A stretch of DNA of 64,000 nt from Atrina japonica. Lineage: Eukaryota; Mollusca; Bivalvia; Pterioida; Pinnidae. The notes beneath the pieces were generated by a model. It had not been told where the DNA came from. It worked only from the letters and a program-made list of their open reading frames with translations, and searched no databases. The translations under genes were made by a program, and so were the position numbers. The DNA lies in contig BROG01000635.1 of assembly GCA_030159075.1 (NCBI GenBank), forward strand, positions 293,501 to 357,500, read 5' to 3'. Within the stretch, counting starts at the first letter, position 1. Each line of letters starts with the position of its first letter. Below are positions 11,996 to 24,979 of this stretch, piece after piece.

Positions 11996-12086
11996 TTAAC
12001 TCATTCACCTCTAAAGTCACATTTGGACTTGTCTAGGTCATTAATGTAAAGAAGAGTCCATTGTTTTTTCAGAGGTTGATGAGTTA
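11996..12086. mobile_element. Small MITE with TAACTCAT terminal repeats
   Basis: Its ends are inverted repeats: TAACTCATTCACCTCT and, reversed, TAACTCATCAACCTCT. Inner arms carry GGACT and AGTCC. The element is about 90 bp with no coding capacity. A related piece lies at 18.99 kb. Confidence 0.6.
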
Positions 12087-12499
12087 TCTAGGTTGGACAG
12101 ACATAAAGTGTTGGTATTTAATATCCTGAAAATGTATCACTAACTAGAAAATGTATTCAGCTATGTACTACATGGTACTGGATGTATATGACGTTTTACA
12201 GCATTTGACTGGTTTTGTCGGTATTATGGTTTTATGTTAGTTTTGAATGTTTCTGTCTCGTGTGTGTTACCATTAATAAAATCGCTTTGTGAAGAGTTTT
12301 CCTGTGAGCTTGCCAATTCATTTTAATTATTAATGCTAGGCTAGATCATATGTGTTTTAATCAAGTTTAGTGGATATAACATCACGAAACCGTAAAACTT
12401 GCTGTAACTCATTATATATAGTAGTGAATTCAGGTATACACCAGACTATATCTTGTGAATGTCGATTAGTATGTATTGTAAGATTGACTGGCTATTTGT

Positions 12500-12715
12500 C
12501 AATCCCTGGGTCTAACTGGGAGAGTGGTTATAGCATCACACTTAAAACCACGAAGTCTGTCATTTTTTTAGGCTAAACAGGTTTCAAGCTCCATAGAATG
12601 TAAGCTGACGATATGGGAAAGTTTCGATATTCGTTCGTGGTATGTGACAAGGCTGTGGGCTTTCCCATATACATTGTAACTATCCTCTCCTTCATTCAAG
12701 ACATACAAGTTGTCA
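12500..12715 (+). mobile_element. SINE family B copy
   Basis: It has GGGAGAGTGGTTATAGCATC with an A-box-like core, CTTAAAACCACGAAGTCTGT, a decayed B-box region, GGGAAAGTTTCGATATTC, and TACATTGTAACTATCCTCTC near the 3' end. It diverges more in the middle than the 10.8 kb copy. Confidence 0.6.
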
Positions 12716-12719
12716 AAAT

Positions 12720-14213
12720 AGATTTTTTTTGTTATTAAACATTTTTAATCTTTGCTACCAATAAAATGTTTTTAAAATGTTTAAGTTAAACAAACACGTG
12801 ATCGTGATATAATCCCGTATTTGTGAAAAGAAATTGAGTGTGAACAATGGGCAAGTAAACATTTGAATTCTTACATGGATGGCAAGAATATCATTCATCC
12901 TAGGAAATATATGCATGAGGCAATGTATCGTTTTTGCCTTTTTGATAAAAGTTTTGGTTACATCGCAGGGTATTTTTTTCGTCAAAATGACAGCATTTAT
13001 GCCATTAAAACTGCCGACCAAAGTATACCTACAAAACTGATGTGTGAAAAAATGCATGAATCTACCTAGAACTATGTGGTACCAAACTTCAGACATTTCC
13101 ACATTCAAATGTACCATGACAATATTCACTGCCGCGCATATTATTAACATTGACTTGAATTATCACGAAGTTATTTGAAGTAAGGGAATTTGACCGATTT
13201 ATCTTAAATTGATGAAATAATTCGATTATAGATCCATTTTCACAGCTCATGTATAAGCAATTGATCGAATTTTATAGTAATTAGGACCAAGGACTAAGTG
13301 CACTTTGTGCACGAAGCAAATTTTCGCATTTGTGTTCTCCACAATAAACGAAACTTATGCGAAAGAAGCAAGCGATTGTTATGATTCATAAAGATGTTTG
13401 ATTGTCTGTATTTTTTTCGATTGACATATTTATTACATACTACCCCCCCCCCCTCTAACAGAAGTATATAGATAAATGCATTTTAAACCAACTGATTATA
13501 ATGAATAACTAAGAATTTCTCAGCTTTCAGATAAGTTTCTCTTTCTTCATCTTTCCGCAAATTTTACTCGGTTAGACATATGGCCGACAATACATCAACA
13601 CGAACTCTATTGATATATTGTCTATGTATGTACAAAAGCATATACTATGATTTACAATTTATTCAGGATTACAAAATACTGAAAGAAACTTGCTCTTAAT
13701 ACCCAAATGTATGTATTTAAAATGTAAGATTTAGAAACGCACCTCAGAATTGTAATAATGCCAGGTCCTATAACGAAGAAACCTGCCGTGATATAAGTTC
13801 CATACCCTTGCCAACATATTCCTCATTTCAGTTGAAAGTATAATACACAGTGTAAATTCCGTTTTCATCAGGGGGCTTTGATGATCAGGGAACAACACAA
13901 ACCTTAATATTAGAAGCTTAAATTGCACAGTAAATGAATGCACATGTTTGCATTAATGTTTTTTGTTTCTATTTCTTCATTCTTTTTGTGTATGATTACG
14001 AATATGAAGGTTGTTTTGTACAAATGGCTTGTGTCATTACAGCTTTATCCTGCTTTAGCTCTTTTGTATATTAGTTTAAGATTTTTAGATCTATATTTCA
14101 AATAATTTCTAGAAACTGCCAACATATTTAGTTAATGACTAAATATCACGTAAATATGTTTATATTAGAAATAGATACATGCCCCTTAAAACTATATGGG
14201 TTCACTCAGTTTG

Positions 14214-14215
<2 letters not shown>
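12720..14215. other. Intronic sequence, no supported gene
   Basis: Overlapping open frames occur on both strands at 12755-13150, up to 131 codons on the - strand. They lack recognisable motifs and convincing splice sites. A poly-C run at 13442 and several acceptor-like tracts that close immediately were also seen. Confidence 0.4.

Positions 14216-14275
<60 letters not shown>
14216..14275. repeat. (AT)n microsatellite
   Basis: A pure TA run that abuts the inverted-repeat element beginning at 14286. Confidence 0.95.
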
Positions 14276-14283
<8 letters not shown>

Positions 14284-14285
14284 AT

Positions 14286-14528
14286 GCAGTAAAACCCTCA
14301 TATAACGAATTTCTAGTTACCTTTTCTCACTTCGTTATAATACTGTAAACGATTTGGTTAAGAACATCAAGGGACATGGAAATTGGTTTGTTATAGACAA
14401 ATATTCATTATATAAACTTCGTTATTAGATTTTGCAACTAAGAATACATAGAGATTATCTTTTGAGTAATTATGTGCTTGATTTCGTACAAACCGAGTTT
14501 GTTATATTCAAGTTTCATAATATATACG
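14286..14528. mobile_element. CAGT-type inverted-repeat transposon relic
   Basis: The left end reads CAGTAAAACCCTCATATAAC. The right end, reversed, reads ATGAAACTTGAATATAAC followed by AAACTCGGTT. Internal segments repeat the CTTCGTTAT and TTGTTATA theme. This pattern is typical of short pogo/mariner-related non-autonomous elements; the superfamily is inferred from the ends only. Confidence 0.5.
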
Positions 14529-14670
14529 TGATTGTTTATACTGTCCAGTTATCGTAAGTCCATTATGTTTATGTTGATAATATCATTATTCCGCTTATTT
14601 TTTTATTAAGTTTGCTTGCTTTGTAAATTACCAATGCACTGATATGATTTGCTTAACTATTCATATATTT

Positions 14671-14673
<3 letters not shown>

Positions 14674-14722
<49 letters not shown>
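14674..14722. repeat. (CT)n microsatellite
   Basis: An uninterrupted CT run of about 49 bp within the presumed last intron of the Ig gene. Confidence 0.95.
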
Positions 14723-14724
<2 letters not shown>

Positions 14725-15050
14725 GATTATCTCACCCTGTAAGAACAATTTTAAAAAGTAAATCAGTATTCACTTATATATCGCTTATGTTCTACTAAAA
14801 CTAATAGATTTCGTTTTATCATTGTTTTCACAGAATGTTATCCAATTAATTTTAACATTTGAAATATTGCAGTGTAATGTTTATAAATTACATCATAGAA
14901 TGTTAGGAACAAGAGTTATTTTCGTTTTAATGCCTGTAACACTTCCACATTTGAGTTTATGTAACTATCTACATGTGCAGAAATAACTTTTTCCTATGCC
15001 AAATGTAAAACAATTTAACCCACGTTTCCTTACCTGCATGTTCATTGCAG

Positions 15051-15109
15051 GCTTCATAAGTGTCTTCTTGTTTTGCTTGTTTTATTCCTTTTATTTCAAA
15101 AGGTGCTGA
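15051..15109 (+). CDS. Possible alternative terminal exon
   Basis: Behind a good acceptor (CATGTTCATTGCAG), a phase-1 frame reads FISVFLFCLFYSFYF followed by KRC and a stop. That is a hydrophobic stretch with a positive end, like a C-terminal membrane anchor. It would replace the 15253 exon if spliced from the same upstream donors. No close polyadenylation signal of its own was seen, and a hydrophobic frame is easy to obtain from T-rich sequence, so this is weak. Confidence 0.22.
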
Positions 15110-15252
15110 AATTTTAACTTAAGACGCCAGCAAATTTTTCATTCATTTCCAGATTCCAGACACCACAGAGACACAAATGCAGTCTTCGCACTACAACACT
15201 ATGTCGATGTATATAGAAATAATGATTGATTGATTTATTGTTTCCTTTGCAG

Positions 15253-15362
15253 GGAAGGGCACCAAAGCAAGAACTCATGGTGGACACAATAGTGGTTTTA
15301 CCAACTCTGTGACATACTGGTTATTGAGTTTACTCCTTATATTGTTAATTATATTGAGGTGA
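15253..15362 (+). CDS. Terminal exon with C-terminal membrane anchor
   Basis: This is the last exon of the Ig-domain gene. The acceptor (TTGTTTCCTTTGCAG) is strong and enters in phase 1, matching the 11852 exon. It encodes a small polar linker rich in G, T, H and N (THGGHNSGFTNS), then the hydrophobic run VTYWLLSLLLILLIIL, one arginine and the TGA stop. A hydrophobic tail with almost nothing after it, preceded by small residues (NSG), is the usual form of a GPI-attachment signal. A single-pass anchor with a one-residue tail is the alternative. Two AATAAA signals follow about 180 bases later. I consider this a real 3' end of a surface protein gene. Confidence 0.65.
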
Positions 15363-15539
15363 AAACCAGACATTGAACTATCTTGGAAAATGACGCACGA
15401 TATGATGTTTATCATAAGTGAAAAATCAAGATCAAGATCAAGATCGTTGATATTTTTCAAGAATGTCTTTTTGACAAAGGTTATATGTTCGACCTGTCAT
15501 AATAGGAACACGGCTTGATAAACTTTCAATGTTAGTAAC

Positions 15540-15558
15540 AATAAAGAACTTCAATAAA
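15540..15558 (+). terminator. Polyadenylation signals of the Ig gene
   Basis: Two AATAAA hexamers (15540-15545 and 15553-15558) lie downstream of the stop codon at 15362, with T-rich sequence shortly after. They would give a 3' untranslated region of about 200 bases. Confidence 0.5.
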
Positions 15559-15562
15559 TCTC

Positions 15563-17088
15563 GATTTTAGTACGTAAGCAAGAATGATATCATGAAGATC
15601 ACGTGACCGGAAGGCAGCACAAATCGGGGTACTGGTGACTTCAATTGACTTCACCGTGAATGTAAACACATGTTATTATTGTCATCACGTTGTTATCACA
15701 TTATGCTAAAATGCTTTAGCAAACGTTCATGAAATAATGTCTATGTACTCATCCTTAATATTTAGTTCCAATGATATCTCGTTGGGTGTTCCATACACGA
15801 TTCAAGGAGTTCAGCGCATGCGTTTTACATTTTGACCCGTTTCATTAGCACGACACGCTTCATCAGCACCAGGTTGTTCGTAACACACATGACAGCCCAA
15901 TAATAATTCCGTTCTACCTTAAAACATTTGAATCATTACGGATTTTATCTTAAGGTCAAGATGAAATGTAAATTTCATTGAAGTAATCACTTCGCGGTAA
16001 ACCTGCCATGAACTCCAGGAAGAAGGAAAACACTCAGTATATATAACTTTCAGCATCTTGTTGACTGTATCGACTGGATAGCACATAAACGAGATTTTTA
16101 TATCATTGTCATCAGCATCCTCTATATTGGCGATAGCATTTCGACTAGTCCAGTAACTACCTCGTAATGGATGATCATGTTTTACCTATTCTAAAATATG
16201 AATAGAGAAGTAACACATCAATCGTGACTATTGTATGACCATTGTCTCTCGTCAAAGTACCGCTTTCATGTTACAATATATCATCATGTTCTGTTTAACC
16301 TGAATAGTAAGTTAACATCCGCGGAAGAATACTTAAATTTAAATTATTGACTTGACTGAACAATAAAGTCTCCTAGTGCCCAGCAAATGGGCTATATACC
16401 GGATATATATTGTCTATATAACCCGGGTTCGTTATTTCAATATATGTCCATTCACATTGTTTGCTTCTGGTTTGTTGACGTGTATTTTCATTTTTGTTTT
16501 GTAAATCACCACGTACATCAGTTGCTAACATGCTATTAAGTGTTGTTATTACTATTTTATTCCTAGATATTTTGATTTGATAGTTTTGACATCTGGATTT
16601 AATTATAAGTGCCAGAAAAGCATTATTTAAAAAAACATGTGTTGGTAAAATGATCTCACATAACAGCATAGGCCTACCAAGGCAAAGGGACACATCCAGG
16701 GTTTTCCAAAAACAAAAAACAATACCGTCTATTTTCCAAAAAAATGTCACACATATATTACATATTGCTTTGCACAGATTCCATGCATTACTTCTGTGTC
16801 GACAAGTAGCTTGTCACCCCTGTTATGATTTAATTTAGACTCAATGTGTTTGTGTCAGTTTACCTCGGTAGATCTATGATATTACTGGCCTCAAGATTAT
16901 ATATATTTATATATGAATAGGAAAAAACCCATTGTGAACAACATAAGAAAAGAGGACGTTTGTGTATTATGTCACTATATTTTACTACGTTGGGGTTATA
17001 CTGAAAATAAAAGTGAAATGTTACATAGTAATGCTAAATATCTCAGTGTTATTAAAAATACAAAACAAAATAAAAATTCTTTTGTGTT

Positions 17089-17090
<2 letters not shown>
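15563..17090. other. Intergenic sequence
   Basis: No gene supported. A 125-codon frame on the - strand (16373-16750) has no recognised domain and overlaps an open frame on the other strand, so it is probably chance. Confidence 0.4.

Positions 17091-17168
<78 letters not shown>
17091..17168. repeat. (AT)n microsatellite
   Basis: A pure AT run of 78 bp. It ends where the inverted-repeat element begins. Confidence 0.95.
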
Positions 17169-17813
<645 letters not shown>

Positions 17814-17829
17814 ACACTTTAGAATACTA

Positions 17830-20343
17830 AACCCAAATTTCCCTTCTAACGGCGAATCAGACGTATTGATGAATTTTACTCATATTTTATCCCTAAAATT
17901 GCACATCACAAGTGTACGATTTGCCTAATTTTGTTTTAAAAACTCAAATACCAACTACAATTCAGTCTCAGAATTTCTTTAACAATTTTCTAAACGACAT
18001 GTGTAACAAAACAGGATCCAATCTCAGTCAGTTTGACTGAATCTGAATTTGTCATAGTTCATAAAAATATGAATTACATTGTATATAGACTGTTATAAGT
18101 CAAGTTTTAATTGGGTAACGTAGCAATACCTCATATAGTAAACGAAAGCAATAGTACCTTCTTAGTATTTAGTTTTTGAAGCTGATTCTGTTGGTCGCAT
18201 TTGAAAAGAGCAATGATAAAACTGGAGGGGTTTACAGATAATAAGGTTTTACTAGCAGCAAAATATAAATCGTAGGTTTTGATTCAATAAGTAATTCTGT
18301 ACAATCATTTACTTTAAGTTTTGTATTCACAATTGAAGGACAAACAAAAGATATTTGTTTACCTGTTCTACTCCTCGTCGTATCTATTATTTAGTAAATA
18401 AAAAATTGGTTTCAACCTATGAAGCAAGAATATTCGTAGAAGCAGGATTTAATGTAAATATACTTGTTAGCTCTCTTTTTTCAATGTGAAAGTTTTGTTT
18501 TTATCATTCATGAATATGCTTTTTTCTAAAGTCTGTCTTGATGTCGGCTTTTTCAGAAGTTACAGTCGTTGAATTTTTAAAGAAATACATGTTATTATTC
18601 CCGTTTTTTACACTTAGCTATGTCATTAATTGAAAATATGTTTAAAACACCAATATTAAACGTACACGACATTGATTATAACACAAGGTCATAGTAATAT
18701 GATCAACCGGAAATGACGTTACAAATGATATTTAAATGATCTGTAGTTTAATGCAGCTTTTGAAATATGACTCTTGTATACTTTTTCATAGAATATGAAA
18801 TTACCAAATACACCAATTGAAAATGGAAACATTGCATATCGATTGAATTTGTTCAGTGACAGCTGTAAACGTATGAATGTTTCACATTGAAATGATAAAC
18901 AAAATGTTGTAAATTTACAAAAGAATATTTATGTACATTGGTTTGTAAACAGAATAAAACTGTTAATCACAGTGTATCTTATGTTGTCTATCAACTCATC
19001 CAACCCTGAAGTCATATTTGAACTTGTCCATTTCAAAGAATGATAAAGTCTACCGTCAGAATGTAGGGGTGTATGATTTAGAATCAAAATTTTATTCATT
19101 TTACATGGAAAATTAACTTTTTCACTCCCAAATTATGAAAGAAGAAGACCATACTATTTATTGGATTGGGTGAGTCTAAATGTGACCACAGGGGTCGACA
19201 GGTTATGGCACATGTTATAAGTTTGTTCCTTGTTATCTTGCCAGTTCGTCATTATTATATAACACATACAGACGGAAAAAACACTTGCAATGTTTACAAC
19301 ATATTCGTATACATTTGAACACCCAAAGTTGTGCGGAGGGGGAAATAAGCCTTGCGGTCTAATTGGTCATTAAATGAAAACATAAATTTTGTCATTAATA
19401 ATGAATTCAGGTGATAAAATACAAGGATATCTATAGTTCTAGGGTAATAAGGTTGCCAGTTTAGAAAATACAGCGAAGGACGAGACGAGAATAAAGAACT
19501 TTTTTGTTTCGGAATACTGAAGAAGAAATCAAACGACAAGCTTAATATTTCATTGCAAATATTATAATCTAAAATATAAACCTTTTAGTTAAGGTAATAA
19601 TTTTAACTTAGGAATGGCATTGACCTGAAGTTTGTTGTATTAACATTGATGCCTATTGGGAAATATTTTGCGGTGTCTATCCAAAAATCTTATAAAATGA
19701 GGCTTATTTCAAATAGGTTATCTCCACTTGACTACAGATGTCGCTTTAACAGATAAGGTCTGAAAAATAAGACAGCACGGAGTTATATTTATATCTTATA
19801 AAATAAGCATTTGTATGTAGTGAACAAATAAACAGCTCTTAATTACTCAGATTAACTACTTCGGTTGTATTTGCAAAATTCTTGTTGAGGTGAAAAAATT
19901 TGATTGAATGTTAAAAAACAAATGTTAAAAATGATAATTTTACTATTTATAATGATGAATTTCCAGGATTAACATTCATTTTCAGAATTATTCTATATAA
20001 AAGAGAGCTTTTTACGATAACTTTTCTAATTATTAACCCAATTGGAAAGTTTATATATAAAGTTTAGGAGCGAGGAATTCTTAGCGGGAAGTAAAACAAC
20101 AATCAAACAAAACGTGTTCATTAGACAAATTTTGTATGTATTTGTAAATGCGTGTTTTACTCAAACGTGTTTATTTTTATAAAACTAAATTAATTTTAAG
20201 TAAAATATTATAAAATATCATTTATTCAACAAGAATTAAAAAATATTTTTTTAAATACTTATTTACTAAATACATTTTAAATAATATAAGTTAATAATTC
20301 ATTATTTTATTATTGATAAAGAGCAACAAGAACTTCAATACAA

Positions 20344-20345
<2 letters not shown>
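17830..20345. other. AT-rich flank of the satellite array
   Basis: No gene supported. At about 18.99-19.18 kb lie CAACTCATCCAACCCTGAAG and a reversed GGGTGAGTCTAAATGTGAC block, similar to the MITE at 12.0 kb and probably a larger or composite copy. The last few hundred bases before the array are extremely AT-rich. Confidence 0.4.

Positions 20346-20414
<69 letters not shown>
20346..20414. repeat. (AAT)n at the left edge of the array
   Basis: A run of about 23 AAT copies joins the head of unit 1. Shorter (AAT)n runs separate most other units, at 23089-23113, 24940-24978, 26650-26685 and 29075-29091. Confidence 0.95.
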
Positions 20415-20416
<2 letters not shown>

Positions 20417-23090
20417 CTAGAGCTGAGCTTTTTGCTGAAGCAAAAACGGGTCATCCGACCATAGCTGAGGCTACAGCTTTGATACAGCTTCAGCTGAGCA
20501 ACAGAGCAAAGCTCAGAAGCTATGACCCTGAGACCGAAGTCCGATCCACAAAGACAATTTTTGATATTTTGAGTTGAAATGTTGAAATTGAGTTGTGACA
20601 TTGACTTTTGATCGGATGACCTTGAAACTTCACACATATGTTCTTGAGCTCATTCCCTACAAATCATCAACACTAACCTATATATAAAAGTTCTATAGTT
20701 TTTGAGCTATTTTGAGTTGAAATTTTCAATTTGAGCTGTATCCTTGATTTTTAATCGGATGACCTTGAAATTTCACACATATGTTCTTCAGCTCATTCCC
20801 TACAAATCATCAACACTAACCTATATATAAAAGTTCTATAGTTTTTGAGCTATTTTGAGTTGAAATTTTCAACTTGAGCTGTGACCTTGACCTTTCATCG
20901 GATGACCTTGAAATTTCACACATGTATTCTTCAGATCATTCCCTATAAATCTTCAACACTAACTTATTATAAAAGTTCTATAGTTTTTGAGCTTTTTAAA
21001 GTTGAAATTTTCAATTTGAGCTGTGACCTTGACCTTTCATCGGATGACCTTGAAACTTCACACATATGTTCTTGAGCTCATTCCCTACAAATCATCAACA
21101 CTAACCTATATACAACAGTTCTATAGTTTTTGAGCTATTTTAAGTTGAAATTTTCAATTTGGGCTGTGACCTTGACCTTTCATCGGATAACCTTGAAACT
21201 TCACACATATGTTCTTCAGCTCATTCCCTACAAATCATCAACACTAACCTATATATAAAAGTTCTATAGTTTTTGAGCTATTTTGAGTTGAAATTTTCAA
21301 CTTGAGCTGTGACCTTGACCTTTCATCGGATGACCTTGAAATTTCACACATGTATTCTTCAGATCATTCCCTATAAATCTTCAACACTAACATATATATA
21401 TAAAAGTTCTATAGTTTTTGAGCTTTTTAAAGTTGAAATTTTCAATTTGAGCTGTGACCTTGACCTTTCATCGGATGACCTTGAAACTTCACACATATGT
21501 TCTTGAGCTCATTCCCTACAAATCATCAACACTAACCTATATACAACAGTTTCTATAGTTTTTGAGCTATTTTAAGTTGAAATTTTCAATTTGGGCTGTG
21601 ACCTTGACCTTTCATCGGATAACCTTGAAACTTCACACATATGTTCTTCAGCTCATTCCCTACAAATCATCAACACTAACCTATATATAAAAGTTCTATA
21701 GTTTTTGAGCTATTTTGAGTTGAAATTTTCAACTTGAGCTGTGACCTTGACCTTTCATCGGATGACCTTGAAATTTCACACATGTATTCTTCAGATCATT
21801 CCCTATAAATCTTCAACACTAACATATATATAAAAGTTCTATAGTTTTTGAGCTTTTTAAAGTTGAAATTTTCAATTTGAGCTGTGACCTTGACCTTTCA
21901 TCGGATGACCTTGAAAATTCACACATATGTTCTTGAGCTCATTCCCTACAAATCTTCAACACTAACCTATATACAACAGTTCTATAGTTTTTGAGCTATT
22001 TTAAGTTGAAATTTTCAATTTGAGCTGTGACCTTGACCTTTCATCGGATGACCTTGAAATTTCACACATGTTTTTTTCAGATCATTCCCTATAAATCTTC
22101 AACACTAACATATATATAAAAGTTCTATAGTTTTTTAGCTATTTTGAGTTGAAATTTTCAATTTCAGCTGTGACCTTGACCTTTTATCGTATGACCTTGA
22201 AATGTCACACATATGTTCTTCAGCTTATTCCCTACAAATCTTCAACACTAACATATATATAAAAGTTTTATAGTTTTTGAGCTATTTTGAGTTGAAAATT
22301 TCAATTTGAGCTGTGACCTTGACCTTTGATCCAACGACCTTGAAACTTTACGTAAGAATTCCTCATCAAATTATCTACATATCTTGTACAGTAACAGGTA
22401 TATAAAAGTTTCACCGTTTTCGAGCTATTTTCAATTTAAATTTTTAGAGAATTTTTAAACTCACCTGTGACCTTGACCTTTCATCCGATGACCATGAAAT
22501 TTCGTATGAACATTTATCAGTCAATTCTCTATAAATCATTCATGTATATGTCTATACTAAAATCTGATAGTTCTAGAGATATTGAGATTTTAAATTTTCA
22601 AATGTCTCTGTGACCTTGACCTTAAATTTTGTGACCTTGAAACTTTTTGAGCTTCTGCAACTCATGAAACTGAACAACTTTCTCATGCATATGTCTATAT
22701 TAAAGATGCTTAGTTTCTGAGATATTTTGACTTTTGTCTCATTTTTAGCTCACAAAAAAATGAACCCCTTTTTTCAGCCCCTAGCGAGCTTTTTTTCAGG
22801 GGACACTCAGATCAAATTTGAACCCACATGCACCACTTCAGTCTTTGCTCTACCAGAAAATTCAAACAGATTTGCTCTAGCTTCAGTAGTTGTTGAGAAA
22901 ATTGTGCCACAAAATGGGACATGAAAAAAAGTGATAAAGGGCGATAACTCGGGAAAGAAAGGTTATATTAAAAAAATTTCAAAACCTATCTGTAGAATGT
23001 TCCTGTGCACAAACGCTGAAAATTTGAGCAAAATCGGCTGAGCCGTTTTTGCTCTAGAGATGACACAAAATCTACTAGGAAAAAAAGAAT
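20417..23090 (+). repeat. Satellite unit 1
   Basis: Head to about 20577, then about 15 monomers. From about 20850 to 22000 three monomer variants repeat as a block of about 430 bp: one with TATTCTTCAGATCATTCCC, one with CTATATACAACAGTT and one with a TATAAAAG form. The blocks recur at about 20.88, 21.31 and 21.74 kb, a local trimeric higher-order repeat. The tail has CAGCCCCTAGCGAGCTTTTT and CGGCTGAGCCG. Confidence 0.9.
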
Positions 23091-23113
23091 AATAATAATA
23101 ATAATAATAATAA

Positions 23114-24943
23114 CTAGAGCTGAGCTTTTTGCTGAAGCAAAAAGGGGTCATCCGACCATAGCTGAGACTACAGCTTTGATACAGCTTCAGCTGAGCAACA
23201 GAGCAAAGCTCAGAAGCTATGACCCTGAGACCGAAGTCCGATCCACAAAGACAATTTTTGATATTTTGAGTTGAAATGTTGAAATTGAGTTGTGACCTTG
23301 ACTTTTGATCGGATGACCTTGAAATTTCACACATGTGTTCTTCAGCTCATTCCCTACAAATCTTCAACACTAACATATATATAAAAGTTCTATAGTTTTT
23401 GAGCTATTTTGAGTTGAAATTTTCAATTTGAGCTGTGACCTTGACCTTTCATCGGATGACCTTGAAATTTCACACATGTGTTCTTCAGGTCATTCTCTAC
23501 AAATCATCAACACTAAACTTATATATATAAAAGCTCTATACTTTTTGAGCAATTTTGAGTTGAAATTTTCAATTTGAGCTGTGACCTTGACCTTTCATCG
23601 GATGACCTTGAAATTTCACACACATGTTATTCAGCTCATTCACTACAAATCTTCAACAGTAACATATATATAAAAGTTCTATAGTTTTTGAGCTATTTTG
23701 AGTTGAAATTTTCAATTTGAGCTGTGACCTTGACCTTTCATCGGATGACCTTGAAATTTCACACACATGTTATTCAGCTCATTCACTACAAATCTTCAAC
23801 AGTAACATATATATAAAAAGTTCTATAGTTTTTTGAGCTATTTTGAGTTGAAATTTTCAATTTGAGCTGTGACCTTGACCTTTCATCGGATGACCTTGAA
23901 ATTTCACACGTATGTTCTTCAGCTCATTCCCTACAAATCTTCAACACTAACATATTATAAAAGTTCTATAGTTTTTGAGCTATTTTGAGTTGAATTTTTC
24001 AATTTGAGCTATGACCTTGACCTTTCATCGAATGACCTTGAAATTTCACACATATGTTCTTTAGCTCATTCCCTACAAATCATCAACACTAACCTGTATA
24101 TAAAAGTTCTATAGTTTTTGAGTTATTTTGAGTTGAAATTTTCAATTTGAGCTGTGACCTTGACCTTTGATCCGACGACCTTGAAACTTTACATAAAAAA
24201 TCCTCATCGAATTATCTACATATCTTGTACAGTAACAGGTATATAAAAGTTTCACCGTTTTCGAGCTATTTTTCAATTTAAATTTTAGAGAATTTTTCAA
24301 ACTCACCTGTGACCTTGACCTTTCATTCGATGACCATGAAATTTCGTATGAATATTTTTCAGTCAATTTCCTACATATTACTTATGTATATGTCTATACT
24401 AAAATCTGATAGTTCTAGAGATATTGAGATTTTAAATTTTTAAGGGTCTCTGTGACCTTGACCTGAAATCACGTGACCTTGAAACTTTTTGAGCTTCTGC
24501 AACTCATGAAACTAAACAACTTTCTCATGCATAATGTCTATAGTAAAAGATGTGTAGTTTCTGAGATATTTTGACTTTTCTCTCATTTTTTAGCTGAAAA
24601 AATATGAGCCCTTTTTTCAGCCCCTAGCGAGCTTTTTTTCAGTGGGGACACTTGGATCAAATTTGAAACCCACATGCACCACTTCAGTCTTTGCTCTACC
24701 AGAAAATTTCAAAACAGATTTGCTCTAGCTTCAGTAGTTCTTGAGAAAATTGTGCCACAAAATGGGACATGAAAAAAGAGATAAAGGGCGATAACTCGGG
24801 AAGAAAAGGTGATATTGAAAAAATTTCAAAAACCTATCTGTAGAATGTTCCTGTGCACAAACGCTGAAAATTTGAGCCAAATCGGCTGAGCCGTTTTTTG
24901 CTCTAGAGCTGACACAAAAATCTACTAGAAAAAAAAGAATAAT
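23114..24943 (+). repeat. Satellite unit 2
   Basis: Head nearly identical to unit 1, about nine monomers, the three fixed divergent monomers from about 24155, and the tail. Two neighbouring monomers near 23.6-23.8 kb share the private variant ACACACATGTTATTCAGC, which also appears in unit 4. Confidence 0.9.
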
Positions 24944-24979
24944 AATAATAATAATAATAATATAATAATAATAATATAA

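Noticed and set aside
12755..13150. 131-codon open frame on the - strand, with a 68-codon frame on the + strand inside it
   Set aside because: Neither has a known motif or exon signals. Overlapping open frames on both strands argue for chance.
15153..15230. Segment behind the acceptor TTCATTTCCAG at 15151-15152
   Set aside because: It opens in phase 1 but reaches a stop without a usable donor, and the strong terminal acceptor follows at 15251.
16373..16750. 125-codon open frame on the - strand
   Set aside because: It has no recognised domain, lies in AT-rich DNA and overlaps an opposite-strand frame.
20881..21506. Pair of near-identical 64-65 residue frames in unit 1
   Set aside because: They are translations of the 430-bp higher-order repeat and reflect DNA duplication only.
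22727..22924. Open frame in the satellite tail (VFALPENSNRFALASVVV...), repeated at 26.3 kb
   Set aside because: The frame recurs because the DNA tails are nearly identical. Other units break it, and it has no start context or domain.
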